Source of the DNA: Silicimonas sp963779765
GTDB lineage: Bacteria > Pseudomonadota > Alphaproteobacteria > Rhodobacterales > Rhodobacteraceae
Reading direction: 5' to 3'
Length of the DNA: 64,000 nucleotides
NCBI GenBank assembly: GCA_963779765.1
Contig: CAVZZP010000004.1
Coordinates: forward strand, 310,001-374,000
Part shown: positions 54,914-64,000 of the stretch, piece by piece
Layout: the number at the start of each line of letters is the position of its first letter
Position numbering within the stretch: position 1 is the first letter of the stretch
Notes under the pieces: model-generated
The model's database searches: none
Seen by the model: the letters and a program-made list of their open reading frames with translations, nothing else
Told to the model about the DNA's origin: nothing
Program-made: the position numbers and the translations under genes

Positions 54914-55642
54914 TCAGCCTGACACTGTGGTGTAGGTCCCCTGCCCCTGCAGGATGCCGCGAAACCCGCCGGGCTCGTCCAGCGAGAAGACGATGATCGG
55001 CAGCTTGTTGTCTCGCGCCAGCGCGATGGCCGAGGCGTCCATGACCTTGAGGTTCTTGCGCAGCACCTCGTCGAAGGACACCGCGTCGTATCGCTTTGCG
55101 TCCGGGTTGGTCTTGGGATCCTTGTCGTAGACCCCGTCGACCCCGTTCTTGCCCATGAAGATCGCCTGGCACGACATCTCGGACGCGCGCAGGGTCGCTG
55201 CTGTGTCAGTGGTGAAGTAGGGATTGCCGGTTCCCGCGGCGAAGATGCAGACCCGCTTTTTCTCGAGGTGCCGCACCGCACGGCGGCGAATGTAGGGCTC
55301 GGCCACCTCGTCCATGCGAATGGCGCTGATGACGCGGGTGAAGACGCCGACGCCTTCAAGCGCCGACTGCATGGCAAGGGCGTTCATCACCGTGGCGAGC
55401 ATGCCCATGTAGTCCGCGGTCGTCCGCTCCATCCCCTGGGCCGAGCCAGCGAGGCCGCGGAAGATGTTGCCGCCCCCGATGACCATGCAGATCTCGACGT
55501 CCATGGCCTGGACGATCTTGATCTCCTTCGCGATGCGCTGGACCGTGGGCGGATGAAGGCCGTAGCCCTGATCGCCCATGAGCGCCTCGCCTGAAATCTT
55601 GAGAAGCACTCGTTTGTAAGCGGGCCTCGCGGTCTCGGTCAT
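54914..55642 (-). CDS. pyrH: Uridylate kinase
   Basis: 242 aa. UMP to UDP, hexameric, regulated by GTP and UTP. LLKISGEALMG at the start, VIGGGNIFRG, GTGNPYFTTDTAA and DGVYDKDPKTNPDA are family hallmarks. Intact. Divergent from miaA. Confidence 0.96.
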   Translation of the reverse strand: MTETARPAYKRVLLKISGEALMGDQGYGLHPPTVQRIAKEIKIVQAMDVEICMVIGGGNIFRGLAGSAQGMERTTADYMGMLATVMNALAMQSALEGVGVFTRVISAIRMDEVAEPYIRRRAVRHLEKKRVCIFAAGTGNPYFTTDTAATLRASEMSCQAIFMGKNGVDGVYDKDPKTNPDAKRYDAVSFDEVLRKNLKVMDASAIALARDNKLPIIVFSLDEPGGFRGILQGQGTYTTVSG

Positions 55643-55717
55643 CGGTTTGTCCCTTGCTCGCTCTTTGCACCCCGCGCGAAAATGTCGGAAAAGCGCGGGA
55701 GGTTCAACGAGGGATCC

Positions 55718-56597
55718 ATGCCGCGACCCACAGAGACGCTCGACCGCACGCGGCCCGTCCTTCTCGCGGGCCCGACTGCCAGCGGAAAATCGTCGCTGGC
55801 CATGGAGATCGCGGACTTCCTCGGCGGTCCCGTCGTCAACGCGGATGCGCTGCAGGTCTATTCCGACTGGCGGGTTCTGACGGCGCGCCCTTCCAAGGCG
55901 GACGAGGCGGCCCTGCCGCACCGCGCTCTACGGTCACGTCCCCGGCGAGCGGCCCTATTCCGTTGGCGACTGGCTGCGCGAGGTGGCGCCCCTTCTCGAC
56001 GGCCCGCCGCCAGTCATCGTGGGCGGGACGGGCCTCTATTTCACCGCGCTGACGGAAGGTCTGGCGGATATCCCCGAAACTCCGCCCGAAGTGCGCCAGG
56101 AGGCAATGACGCGCATCGAGGCCGAGGGACACCATGCGCTTCTCGCCGAACTCGACGCCGAGACGACTGCGCGTATCGACACCGCGAACCCGATGCGCGT
56201 TCAGCGCGCGTGGGAGGTTCTGCGCGCGACGGGGCGAGGCCTCGCCTCGTGGCAGGACCGGACGCCCGCGCCGATGCTACCCCTTGAGGCGGCCCAGGCC
56301 CTCGTGATCGACGCGCCGAAAGACTGGCTGACGCCCCGAATCGAATATCGCTTCGACGCCATGCTGCAGGCGGGGGCGCTGGAGGAAGCGCGGCGGAACG
56401 CGCCCGGCTGGCGCGCCGACCTGCCCTCGGCCAAGGCTATCGGCGCGGCGGAACTTGTGGCGCATGTGCGGGGCGAGATGGCGCTTGAAGACGCGCGTGC
56501 CGCCGCCATCGTCACTACGCGGCAATACGCCAAGCGTCAGCGCACCTGGTTCAGGGCGCGGATGCAGGCCTGGCGTCCGATCGGGACGGCTCCCTAA
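55718..56597 (+). CDS. miaA: tRNA dimethylallyltransferase MiaA (one apparent frameshift)
   Basis: About 292 aa from ATG 55718, removing one G near 55927. Adds a dimethylallyl group to A37 of tRNAs. P-loop AGPTASGKSS (about 18-27), VVNADALQVYSDWRVLTARP, and after repair LYGHVPGERPYSVGDWL and VIVGGTGLYFTALTEG. The C-terminal zinc-less domain ends TTRQYAKRQRTWFRARM. Convergent with the SLC13 gene, overlapping by 4 bases. Confidence 0.9.
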
Positions 56598-58375
56598 AGC
56601 GGCCAGAAGAACGGGATGAGAAGCGAGGCGAGGATGCCCGTCGTGAGGTTCAGCGGGATGCCGACCTTCAGGAAGTCCGCGAAACGGTATCCGCCAGGAC
56701 CGTAGACCATCATGTTCGTCTGATAGCCTATCGGCGTGGCGAAGCTGGCCGAGGCCGCGATCATCACGGTGACGACCAGAGGCCTCGGGTCGATCCCGAG
56801 GCTCGCCGCCAATGCGATCGCCACGGGCGTCACGACGACCGCCACGGCATTGTTCGACACAAGTTCGGTCAGGATGCTGGTCAACAGGTAGACCGCCCAG
56901 ACCACGAGGAACGGCGGAAGGCTGGCGAGGGCGGGCGTCAGAGCGTCGACGATCAGGACAACGGCGCCCGAGCTTTCGAGCGCGGCGCCGATCAGCAGCA
57001 TCGAGAAGATGAGCGCAAGAAGATGGCCGTCGATGGTCGAGAACGCCTCGTCGGAATCGATGCAGCGGGTCAACAGGACCACCGCCACCGCCACCATCGC
57101 CAGCGCCAGGATGGGCGCCACGCCCATGGCGGCGAGAATCACGATCCCTGCCAGCGCCAGAAGCGCCACGGGTGCATGTCCGCGTCGATAGGCGCGTGCC
57201 GTGGGTTGCGACACGTTGACGAGGCCGGCATCGGCGGCGAGACGCTGGATATCCTCGGCCGTTCCCTCGAGAAGAAGCGTGTCGCCGACGCGGATCACGA
57301 CGTCGTCGAGTTGCCGCCCGATGTTCTCGTTCTTCCGATGGACCGCCAGCGGATAGACCCCGTAGCGGCGGCGGAGACGCAGCGAGCCGAGCGAACGCCC
57401 GACAAGCGTCGCACCGGGAGTGATGAGGACCTCGACCGTCGTCGTCTCGACCGAGGACAGCTTGTCGACGAGCCGCACGTCGCGCGAGGCCTGAAGGCCC
57501 AGAAGCTCTTCCATCTGGGTGCGCAGGACGACCCTGTCGCCCGGCTCGAGCACGACCGAAGCGAGGTTGCGGCGCAACGACAGGTCGCCCCGCAGCACGT
57601 CGACGAGGCGCACGGCGTCGCGCTTGAACAGGTCGATCTCGGTCACGTTGCGCCCGATGAGCGTGCTGTCCTCGGGCAGCGCCACCTCGGTGAAGAACTT
57701 TCGCTTCGAGGGGTCGGACAGAAGGTTCGCCATGCTGGCACGGTCGGGCAGCAGGTGTCGCCCGACGACATAGAGATAGACCCCGCCCCAGGCCACCAGG
57801 ATCAGGGCAAGCGGTGTCACCTCGAAGATGGTGAAGGCCTCGAGCCCCTTGGCGCGCGCGACGCCGTCGACGAGGAGGTTCGTCGATGTTCCGATCAGCG
57901 TGCAGGTCCCGCCCAGAATCGCGGCGTAGGACAGGGGGATCAGAAGCTTCGACGCGGGAAGACCGATGCGGTTCGCGAGTTGCACGAAGACCGGGATCAT
58001 CACCAGGACGACGGGAGTGTTGTTGACGAAAGCCGACGAGAAGACGACGAGGACCATCAGTCCGAAGATCGCCGTGCGCGGCTTGGTGTCTGCCTTCGCG
58101 TCCGCGATCCGGGTGAACCATCCAAGCGCGCCCGTCCGGACGAGGGCTCCCATGACGATGAACATCGCCGCGATGGTCCAGGGCGCCGGGTTCGACATTA
58201 CCGCCAGCGCCTCTTCGTACGGCAGGACGCCCGCGACCAGAAGAACCGTCGCGCCGGCGATGGCGGTCACCTCGGGGGGATAGGTCTCGCGCACGAAAAG
58301 GGCGAACATGCCCGCGACGACAAGCAGGGTCACATAGGCGGGCCAATGGCCCGGCAGGGTCACGAGTTCAAGCAT
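56594..58375 (-). CDS. SLC13-family transporter with two RCK_C domains
   Basis: 593 aa from ATG 58375. Divalent-anion/Na+ symporter family: N-terminal membrane half (about 8-180), a cytosolic insert with two TrkA-C domains (about 205-370, with LIGRNVTEIDLFKRDAVRL and LVGRSLGSLRLRRRYGVYPL), then the second membrane half ending with ATPIGYQTNMMVYGPGGYR. SNNAVAVVVTPVAIALA and VNNTPVVLVMIPVFV are the two ion-binding SNT-like motifs. Cargo could be a dicarboxylate or sulfate; undecided. Overlaps the EamA gene by 8 bases. Confidence 0.88.
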   Translation of the reverse strand: MLELVTLPGHWPAYVTLLVVAGMFALFVRETYPPEVTAIAGATVLLVAGVLPYEEALAVMSNPAPWTIAAMFIVMGALVRTGALGWFTRIADAKADTKPRTAIFGLMVLVVFSSAFVNNTPVVLVMIPVFVQLANRIGLPASKLLIPLSYAAILGGTCTLIGTSTNLLVDGVARAKGLEAFTIFEVTPLALILVAWGGVYLYVVGRHLLPDRASMANLLSDPSKRKFFTEVALPEDSTLIGRNVTEIDLFKRDAVRLVDVLRGDLSLRRNLASVVLEPGDRVVLRTQMEELLGLQASRDVRLVDKLSSVETTTVEVLITPGATLVGRSLGSLRLRRRYGVYPLAVHRKNENIGRQLDDVVIRVGDTLLLEGTAEDIQRLAADAGLVNVSQPTARAYRRGHAPVALLALAGIVILAAMGVAPILALAMVAVAVVLLTRCIDSDEAFSTIDGHLLALIFSMLLIGAALESSGAVVLIVDALTPALASLPPFLVVWAVYLLTSILTELVSNNAVAVVVTPVAIALAASLGIDPRPLVVTVMIAASASFATPIGYQTNMMVYGPGGYRFADFLKVGIPLNLTTGILASLLIPFFWPL

Positions 58376-59305
58376 CCGACCGAGTTTCGCCGCTCTCGTC
58401 AGGCGCGGCAAGCAGTGACGCGCCCGCCTTCTTCGGTTGCACGAGGACCGTGCCGAGAAGCATCACCGCCATCGCCGCCCAGACCCAGGGTGAAAAGGTT
58501 TCCGACAGGATCGCCATGGCCCAGAGGACGCCGAAGCCGGTCACGAGATAGCTGACCTGCACCGCAAAGACCGCCCCGGCGCGGCCCACCATCCAGACGT
58601 AGCCGGTATAGACGGCGATGTTGATGACCGAGGACACCGCAAGCGCTGCCTCCGGAGCGCCCCAGGGCGGGCGCGGGTCGATCCACTGGCCGCTGGCGAG
58701 AGCCATGGGAACGACCAGCACGAGGCTGAAATCGACGCCCCGTGCAGCACGCCGACCGGCGTCAGGCCCGCCGTGCCCCACTTCGCGACGATGTTGCCTT
58801 CGAGTGCGTAGAAGAACGGCGCGACGAGGGCGAGCGGCACGAAGACGATCATCGCGCGGTCGGGCAGGCTCGCCTCGGGTCCGACGATCATCAGGACGCC
58901 GGCGAGACCGAGGAGCAGGCCGCCTGCCCGGATCGGCGAATAGCGCTCGGTCCCCATGACGAGGGCCAGCGGGAAGGCGAAGATCGGCACCAGCGACAGA
59001 AGGATCGACACGAGGCCGGACGGCAAATGTCGGACCGCCTCGAGGCTGAAGGCATTGGGGATAACCGTGCCGGTCAGGGCAATGGCGGCATAGACGAGAA
59101 GTGCCGGTCGGTCCGTGCGCAGCCGCGCGCCCAGTGCCGCCTGCACGGCGGTCAAAAGCGACGCCGCGATGACAAGCTGCCAGACCATCAGACCAAGCGT
59201 GCCGTGTCCGCTGCCGACCGCGATCTTGGACAGAGGCTGAGACAGGCCCCATCCCGCCCCCATCAGCGCGAGAGCCGCATAGAGGCCCGCTGTCCGTCCT
59301 GTCAC
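58368..59305 (-). CDS. EamA/DMT-family transporter (one apparent frameshift)
   Basis: About 312 aa, GTG start at 59305, with one base missing near 58743 in a G run. Ten membrane helices in two EamA repeats: ALALMGAGWGLSQPLSKIAV opens the first and FYALEGNIVAKWGTAGLTPV the second. After the break VDFSLVLVVPMALASGQW continues and the end is LGTVLVQPKK. Probably a small-metabolite exporter; cargo unknown. Downstream SLC13 gene overlaps. Confidence 0.85.
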
Positions 59306-59377
59306 TTGCCTGTCCCTTCGGGCGCACCCCGCCCGCCAGATGATCGATCCGGCGGGCGGTGCGCAAGGGCCGGCGTC

Positions 59378-59749
59378 TCAGGCGGGCACTGTGTTCCGCG
59401 CCACTGTCACCACGAAGATCAGCATGGACGCGACCGTCAGGATCGACCCGAGCGCCGCGAAGGCCTCGCCCTGCTCCGAGATCGCAAGGGCGATCCCCGG
59501 CACCAGAACGACGAGACCCGCGAGCGCGACGAAGTAGTGGATCTGCGCCAGTCGTGTCGCGGCAGCCCGCGGCACTGAGTGGTAGTAAAGCCCGAAGAGC
59601 CCCATGCTGGCCCAGCCCACCAGATTGAGGTGAGCATGCGCCGGCGCCATCGTGTGGTCATGCGAGATCGACATGAATATCCCCCAGGACATCCCCAGAA
59701 CGACGGCAAGCGCGCCGGTCAGGAAGAAGCGATAAGCGACACCGTTCAT
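59378..59749 (-). CDS. Small membrane protein, oxidase subunit I-like
   Basis: 123 aa, four membrane helices. FMSISHDHTMAPAHAHLNLV with several His, and MGLFGLYYHSVPRAAATRL, resemble helices of heme-copper oxidase subunit I (CcoN/NorB-type), but the protein is far too short to bind both heme and copper. Similar short proteins occur in Rhodobacterales without known function. Its ATG overlaps the stop of a 22-aa ORF. Confidence 0.6.
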   Translation of the reverse strand: MNGVAYRFFLTGALAVVLGMSWGIFMSISHDHTMAPAHAHLNLVGWASMGLFGLYYHSVPRAAATRLAQIHYFVALAGLVVLVPGIALAISEQGEAFAALGSILTVASMLIFVVTVARNTVPA

Positions 59750-59814
59750 GCCCGGCCCTCCACACGAGGTTCCGAACCGCGCCCGAAGCGCGAATCGATA
59801 CTTTCTTTGGTCAT
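59746..59814 (-). CDS. 22-aa upstream ORF coupled to the oxidase-like gene
   Basis: ATG 59814, MTKESIDSRFGRGSEPRVEG, then two residues and a TGA that overlaps the next ATG (ATGA). Strongly charged, soluble. A GGGATGGGA stretch lies just upstream. Either a translationally coupled leader or chance. No other start is nearby for the downstream gene. Confidence 0.3.
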   Translation of the reverse strand: MTKESIDSRFGRGSEPRVEGRA

Positions 59815-59936
59815 TTTCCCATCCCTCTCACGCGCATGCCGTCCTCGTTCCGAACAGCCGCCGCCTCATGCGGACGGATCCGACGGGAAGGTTCATGCAA
59901 CTCGCAAGTGGGCTCTCAATACCACCGCCGAGCGTA

Positions 59937-59948
59937 CCTGTTAACAGG
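59937..59948. promoter_or_regulatory. Perfect 12-bp palindrome upstream of the oxidase-like gene
   Basis: CCTGTTAACAGG lies just past the phosphoesterase stop and about 120 bases upstream of the 22-aa ORF. Could be an operator; not an FNR consensus (TTGAT-N4-ATCAA). Confidence 0.3.
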
Positions 59949-59959
59949 ATTGATGGGTG

Positions 59960-60769
59960 TCAGGGCGACGGGTTGAGCCGTCCGCCCTCGCGCACCATTT
60001 CAGCCGAGGTGGCCTTGCCCGTTCGGTCGTCGGTCTGGACCAGGAGCCCCGACAAGGTGGCCTCCCCCGATGCGGGCTGAAACCGGCCCTTGCCCATGCC
60101 GGTGACGAAGCGGCGCAGGGGCTCGTCCTTTTCCATGCCGATGACCGAGTCGTAGTCGCCGCACATCCCGGCGTCGGTCAGGTAGGCGGTGCCGCGCGCC
60201 AGGATCATCGCGTCCGCCGTGGGGACGTGGGTGTGCGTTCCGACCACGACGCTGGCGCGGCCGTCGCAGAAATGGCCCACGGCCATCTTCTCGGACGTCG
60301 CCTCGCAGTGGATGTCGACGAGGCTCGCCTGCACCATTCCGCCCAAGGGGTGCTTCCGCAGCACATCGTCGAGGGCCGAGAAGGGATCGTCGAAGGGTCG
60401 CTTCATGAAGACCTGCCCAAGCACCTGCGCCACCAGAATCTTGCGCCCGCCCGGTGCGTCGAAGACCCGCGCGCCGACACCGGGTGCGGCCTTCGAGAAA
60501 TTGATCGGCCTGATGATGCGCGGCTCCTTCTCGATGCCGGCCAGCATCTCCTTCTGGTCGAAGGCGTGGTCGCCAAGCGTCAGCACGTCCGCGCCCGACG
60601 CCAGAAGCTCGGCCGCATGTTCGGGCGTCAGCCCCGCGCCCGAGGTCGCATTTTCGGCGTTGAGCACCACGAAATCGGCGCGGAGGCGTTGGCGGAGGGC
60701 GGGAAGACGGTCGCGCACGGCGTTGCGGCCGGATCGTCCCATCACGTCGCCGAGGAAGAGAAGTCGCAT
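59960..60769 (-). CDS. YmdB-family metallophosphoesterase (TIGR00282-like)
   Basis: 269 aa. Binuclear-metal phosphoesterase: FLGDVMGRSGRN, LNAENATSGAG, LGDHAFDQKEML, DIHCEATSEKMAVGHF and GTHTHVPTADA supply the metal ligands. Homologues act as 2',3'-cyclic nucleotide phosphodiesterases. Lies 45 bases after the cyclo-ligase gene on the same strand. Confidence 0.9.
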   Translation of the reverse strand: MRLLFLGDVMGRSGRNAVRDRLPALRQRLRADFVVLNAENATSGAGLTPEHAAELLASGADVLTLGDHAFDQKEMLAGIEKEPRIIRPINFSKAAPGVGARVFDAPGGRKILVAQVLGQVFMKRPFDDPFSALDDVLRKHPLGGMVQASLVDIHCEATSEKMAVGHFCDGRASVVVGTHTHVPTADAMILARGTAYLTDAGMCGDYDSVIGMEKDEPLRRFVTGMGKGRFQPASGEATLSGLLVQTDDRTGKATSAEMVREGGRLNPSP

Positions 60770-60814
60770 GGTCCCGCCCTACCCTCGCTCGCGCTGAGTG
60801 GCAAGGCGGCGCTC

Positions 60815-61372
60815 TTACGCGGGGTGGTGGGTCCCGGCCTCGGTGACGATCAAATCCATCGGCTGGTCGGTCGCCTCGACGGGAACCTCGGCAATGCGCT
60901 GCGCCTCGTAGGCGATGCCGATGGCCGTGACAGGTCTGCCGGCGGCCCTGAGCGCCGCAAGCGTCCGGTCATAGAAGCCGCCGCCATAGCCAAGGCGGAA
61001 CCCGCGCGCGTCGAAAGCGGCAAGGGGCACGATCAGGATCTCGGGTATCAGCTCCTCGGTAGCGTGCGGGACGAAGGTTCCGAAATTCTCTTCGCGCAGA
61101 GCATCCCCCGGACGCCAGCGTCTAAAGACAAGTGGTGTGCCCTTCGCCACGACCACGGGCAGACAAAGGTCGTGCGTCGGGGCGAGGTCGTGCAGCACGG
61201 GACGGATGTCGATCTCGTCCCGGATCGGCCAATAGGCAGAGACCACCCGACCAGGGGCGGCGCGAACGGCTTCGATCAAAGCACGGTTCGCTGCCGCCGC
61301 CAGCGTCGGATCGGCGCCGGCACGGGCGGCAAAGGCGGCCTTGCGCGCGGCGGCCTTCACTTCGGCCAGCAT
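60815..61372 (-). CDS. 5-formyltetrahydrofolate cyclo-ligase
   Basis: 185 aa from ATG 61372, overlapping the mgtE stop. ATP-dependent conversion of 5-formyl-THF to methenyl-THF. Landmarks are VVSAYWPIRDEIDIRP and the nucleotide loop RLGYGGGFYDRTLAAL; IVTEAG is at the end. In gammaproteobacteria this gene often neighbours 6S RNA; I see no 6S candidate here. Confidence 0.92.
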   Translation of the reverse strand: MLAEVKAAARKAAFAARAGADPTLAAAANRALIEAVRAAPGRVVSAYWPIRDEIDIRPVLHDLAPTHDLCLPVVVAKGTPLVFRRWRPGDALREENFGTFVPHATEELIPEILIVPLAAFDARGFRLGYGGGFYDRTLAALRAAGRPVTAIGIAYEAQRIAEVPVEATDQPMDLIVTEAGTHHPA

Positions 61373-62779
61373 CACAAGAGCACCATGGACGCGAGGCCGA
61401 GGAAGGCGAAGAAGCCCACCACGTCCGTCACCGTCGTGACAAAGGTGCCCGAGGCAAGCGCCGGGTCGATGCCGAAGCGCTCGAGCGTCAGCGGAACGAG
61501 GACACCCGACAGTCCCGCGACCAGCAGGTTCACTACCATCGCGACCGCGATCACGACGCCGATCAACGGCTCGCCGAACCAGATCCAGCCCACGACGGCC
61601 ATCACGACGGCGAAGAGGCAGCCGTTCAGCAGCCCCGCCATGGCCTCGCGACGGACAACGCGCCAGGCGTTCGACCCCGTCAGGTCGCGCGTGGCCAGTG
61701 CCCGGACCGCAACCGTCATCGACTGGGTTCCCGCGTTGCCGCCCATGCTGGCCACGATCGGCATCAGGACGGCCAGCGCCACCACCGCCGACAGCACATC
61801 CTCGAAAAGCGAAATGACGACCGAGGCGAGGATCGCCGTCAAGAGGTTCACGCCAAGCCAGGGAAAGCGCCGCTTCACGATCTCGAAAGTCGAGTTCGAC
61901 AGGCTCTCGTCGCCTACACCGGCCAAACGGAAGACGTCCTCCTCGTGTTCCTCGTCGAGGACGGCCATGGCGTCGTCGATGGTGATGACGCCGACGAGGC
62001 GCCCGTCCGCATCGGTCACGGGCGCCGAGATCAGGTGATACTGGTTGAAGGCATAGGCCACGTCGCCCTCGTATTCGTCGACCTCGAACTTTCGGAAACT
62101 CTCCTCGGTGATCGAGGCAAGCGGCATCGTGCGTGGCGACGACATGATCCGGCCGAGCGTGACATAGCGACACTGGCTTGTGGCGCGGGTCGACGAGGAT
62201 GACGTGGTAGAACTGCTCGGGCAGGTCGTCCTGTCCCCGCAAGTGGTCGATGGTGTCTCCGACGGTCCAGTGCTCGGGCGCGATCACCACCTCGCGCTGC
62301 ATCAGGCGTCCGGCGGAATACTCGGGATAGGACAGCGCCTGCTCGACCGCGATCCGGTCGACCATGTCCAGCGCCTCGAGAACGGCTTCCTGCCGGTCCT
62401 CGTCGAGATCTTCGATGATATCGACGACGTCGTCCGATTCGAGCTCGCGCATCGCCTCGGCGAGCTGTTCCGAGGTCAGCGTCTCGATGACCTCTTCCCG
62501 AATGTCCTCGTCGATCTCCGACAGAACCTCGCCGTCGATCAGCTCGGCGGCGAGAAGGACGAGCTGGCGCCGCTCCTCGGGCTCGACCTGTTCGAGAAGG
62601 TCGGCGATGTCGGCGGCGTGCATCGGCTCGAAGAGAGCGGTCAGGCGCGCCTTGTCGCCCTCCTCGACCGCTTCGAGAACCTGCGCGACGGCCCTGTTGT
62701 CCAAGGCATAGTCCTCGTCGACCGACCGCTCCTCCTCCTCCGCGACGGGGATCTCCTCGGTCTCGGGCGCGTCGGTCAT
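61372..62779 (-). CDS. mgtE: Magnesium transporter MgtE (one apparent frameshift)
   Basis: About 469 aa after removing one base near 62172. The N-terminal acidic superhelical domain (about 30-150, LFEPMHAADIADLLEQV and ELESDDVVDIIEDLDEDRQE) and two CBS domains (150-280) sense Mg2+. Five membrane helices follow, with VASMGGNAGTQSMT, the selectivity segment, and ALASGTFVTTVTDVVGFF near the end. Its stop overlaps the cyclo-ligase start. Confidence 0.9.
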
Positions 62780-62861
62780 GGGCGGCCTCCTCTGCTGGCG
62801 CGCAACCTAGCCAATCCCCCGGGATGGACAACCGAAAGATATCCTCGATACCTTCCGCTCC

Positions 62862-64000
62862 ATGACCAGCACGCCTGAACTTCTCATCGGCCAGACGCTC
62901 GCCTTTCCTGCCGATCCCTTCGAGGCGGGATGGGACGCAGTACGCCATGACGCCCGAGGCGGCGTCCTTGTCGAGAACGGACGCATCGCGGCCACCGGCA
63001 CCGCCGACGACCTGCGCCGCGCGCACCCGTCGGCCCGCGTCACCGACCACGGCGACGCGCTCATCCTGCCCGGCTTCATCGACGCCCACGTCCACTATCC
63101 TCAGACCGGCATCATCGCGTCCTGGGGCAAGCGGCTGATCGACTGGCTGAACGACTACACCTTCCCCGAGGAACTGCGCTTTTCGGACCCGGACTATGCG
63201 CGGCAGGCGGCGAAGCTCTTCTTCGACCTGTCGCTCTCCCACGGCACCACGACGGTCTCGAGCTTCTGCACCGTCCATCCCGAAAGCGTCGACGCCTTCT
63301 TCGCCGAAGCGCAGGCGCGGGGTCTCTGCGCCGTCGGCGGCAAGACCTGCATGGACCGGAACGCGCCCGAGGGGCTGACGGACACGCGCGCAATCGGCCT
63401 ATGACGAACTCGAAGACCCTCCTGGAGCGCTGGCACGGCAAGGACCGTCTGCAATACGCCGTCACGCCGCGCTTCTCGCCCACCTCGACGCGCGAGCAGC
63501 TACAGGCACTCGGCGCGCTTTGGGCCGAAAATCCGGACTGCCCGATGCAGACGCATCTGTCGGAGCAGACCGACGAGGTCGCCTGGGTCATGGACCTCTT
63601 CCCCGAGGCACGCGATTACCTCGACACCTACGAGGCGGCGGGTCTCCTCGGTCCCGGCGCGATGTTCGGCCATGCGATCCACCTGACCGAGCGCGAACGC
63701 GCGCGTCTCAAGGAAGCGGATGCGGCGCTGGTCCATTGCCCGACTTCGAACACCTTCATCGGTTCGGGCCTCTTCGACCTGGCCGGGCTGAAGGCGGCGG
63801 GCCAGACCGTGGGCCTTGCCACCGACACAGGCGGCGGGTCCTCTTTCTCGATGCTGCGGACGATGGCGGCGGCCTACGAGATCGGCCAGCTTCGCGGACG
63901 CGCGCCCCACCCCGCCGAACTCCTCTGGCTCGCGACCGAAGGCTCGGCCCGCGCGCTGCGGCTCGAGGACAGGATCGGCCGCCTCGCGCCCGGGCACGAC
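62862..64000 (+). CDS. guaD: Guanine deaminase, partial at the window end (two apparent frameshifts)
   Basis: At least 378 aa visible; the C-terminus is beyond the window. Removing one base near 63396 and one near 63412 restores the frame. Amidohydrolase with metal ligands in LPGFIDAHVHYPQ, MQTHLSEQ, MFGHAIHL and the Asp in ATDTGGG. DYTFPEELRFSDPDYARQ is characteristic of guanine deaminase, which turns guanine into xanthine. Confidence 0.88.

Noticed and set aside
60815..62779. A single 654-codon frame joining MgtE to the cyclo-ligase
   Set aside because: The middle is out-of-frame MgtE sequence caused by one indel. The two ends belong to separate proteins.
1..64000. CRISPR arrays, rRNA, tRNA, phage or transposon genes
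   Set aside because: No regularly spaced repeats, no T-loop/acceptor patterns and no integrase or transposase motifs were seen on either strand.

Overview
High-GC alphaproteobacterial chromosome segment, almost certainly from Rhodobacterales (Roseobacter/Rhodobacter relatives). The evidence is the CtrA/SciP pair, the small Usg protein, a Rhodobacteraceae-style Hint protein, a PhoR with no evident membrane segment, an HWE histidine kinase, a class II DAHP synthase, and LpxI instead of LpxH. No phage, insertion sequence, CRISPR array, rRNA or tRNA was seen.

Layout. 1-738: tail of an unidentified gene, then a strongly structured segment ending in a terminator. 739-3815: Hint protein, TetR regulator, homocysteine S-methyltransferase, GNAT acetyltransferase. 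3.8-5.8 kb: rpsB-tsf. 6.2-13.5 kb: Pho system on the minus strand (phoR-pstS-pstC-pstA-pstB-phoU-phoB) with an 11-bp-periodic PHO box before pstS. 13.6-17.3 kb: PLP enzyme, gamma-carbonic anhydrase, gmk, yicC. 17.4-26.3 kb: PAS protein, HWE kinase, DAHP synthase, GlxA-type regulator, methyltransferase, MFS transporter, YpfJ-type metalloprotease, yqaA, dsbB, usg. 26.4-34.9 kb: gyrA, trmFO, gluQ, hisI, a NifU/IscU-like protein and several uncharacterised proteins. 35.1-40.9 kb: a 39-aa membrane protein, recG, ligA, ctrA, sciP. 41-42.1 kb: mnmA. 42.1-55.6 kb: envelope/isoprenoid cluster on the minus strand (pyrH, S41-like protein, dtd, frr, uppS, cdsA, dxr, rseP, a 41-aa protein, bamA, skp, fabZ, lpxA, lpxI, lpxB). 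55.7-64 kb: miaA, SLC13 and EamA transporters, an oxidase-like membrane protein, a YmdB-like phosphoesterase, 5-formyl-THF cyclo-ligase, mgtE and a guanine deaminase running off the end.

Sequence quality. I count 29 apparent frameshifts in 17 genes, including gyrA and recG; 26 are repaired by deleting one base. This looks like uncorrected insertion-type sequencing error, not gene decay, so affected genes are given as single CDS entries with approximate break points.

Most of the window is core housekeeping. The most interesting parts are small: the 39-aa membrane protein at 35132-35251, with an alphaproteobacterial LexA-type box and a CtrA half-site upstream; a structured RNA candidate at about 557-740; a 41-aa membrane protein between rseP and bamA; a 22-aa ORF coupled to an oxidase-like membrane protein; and a folded intergenic element between tsf and phoB.
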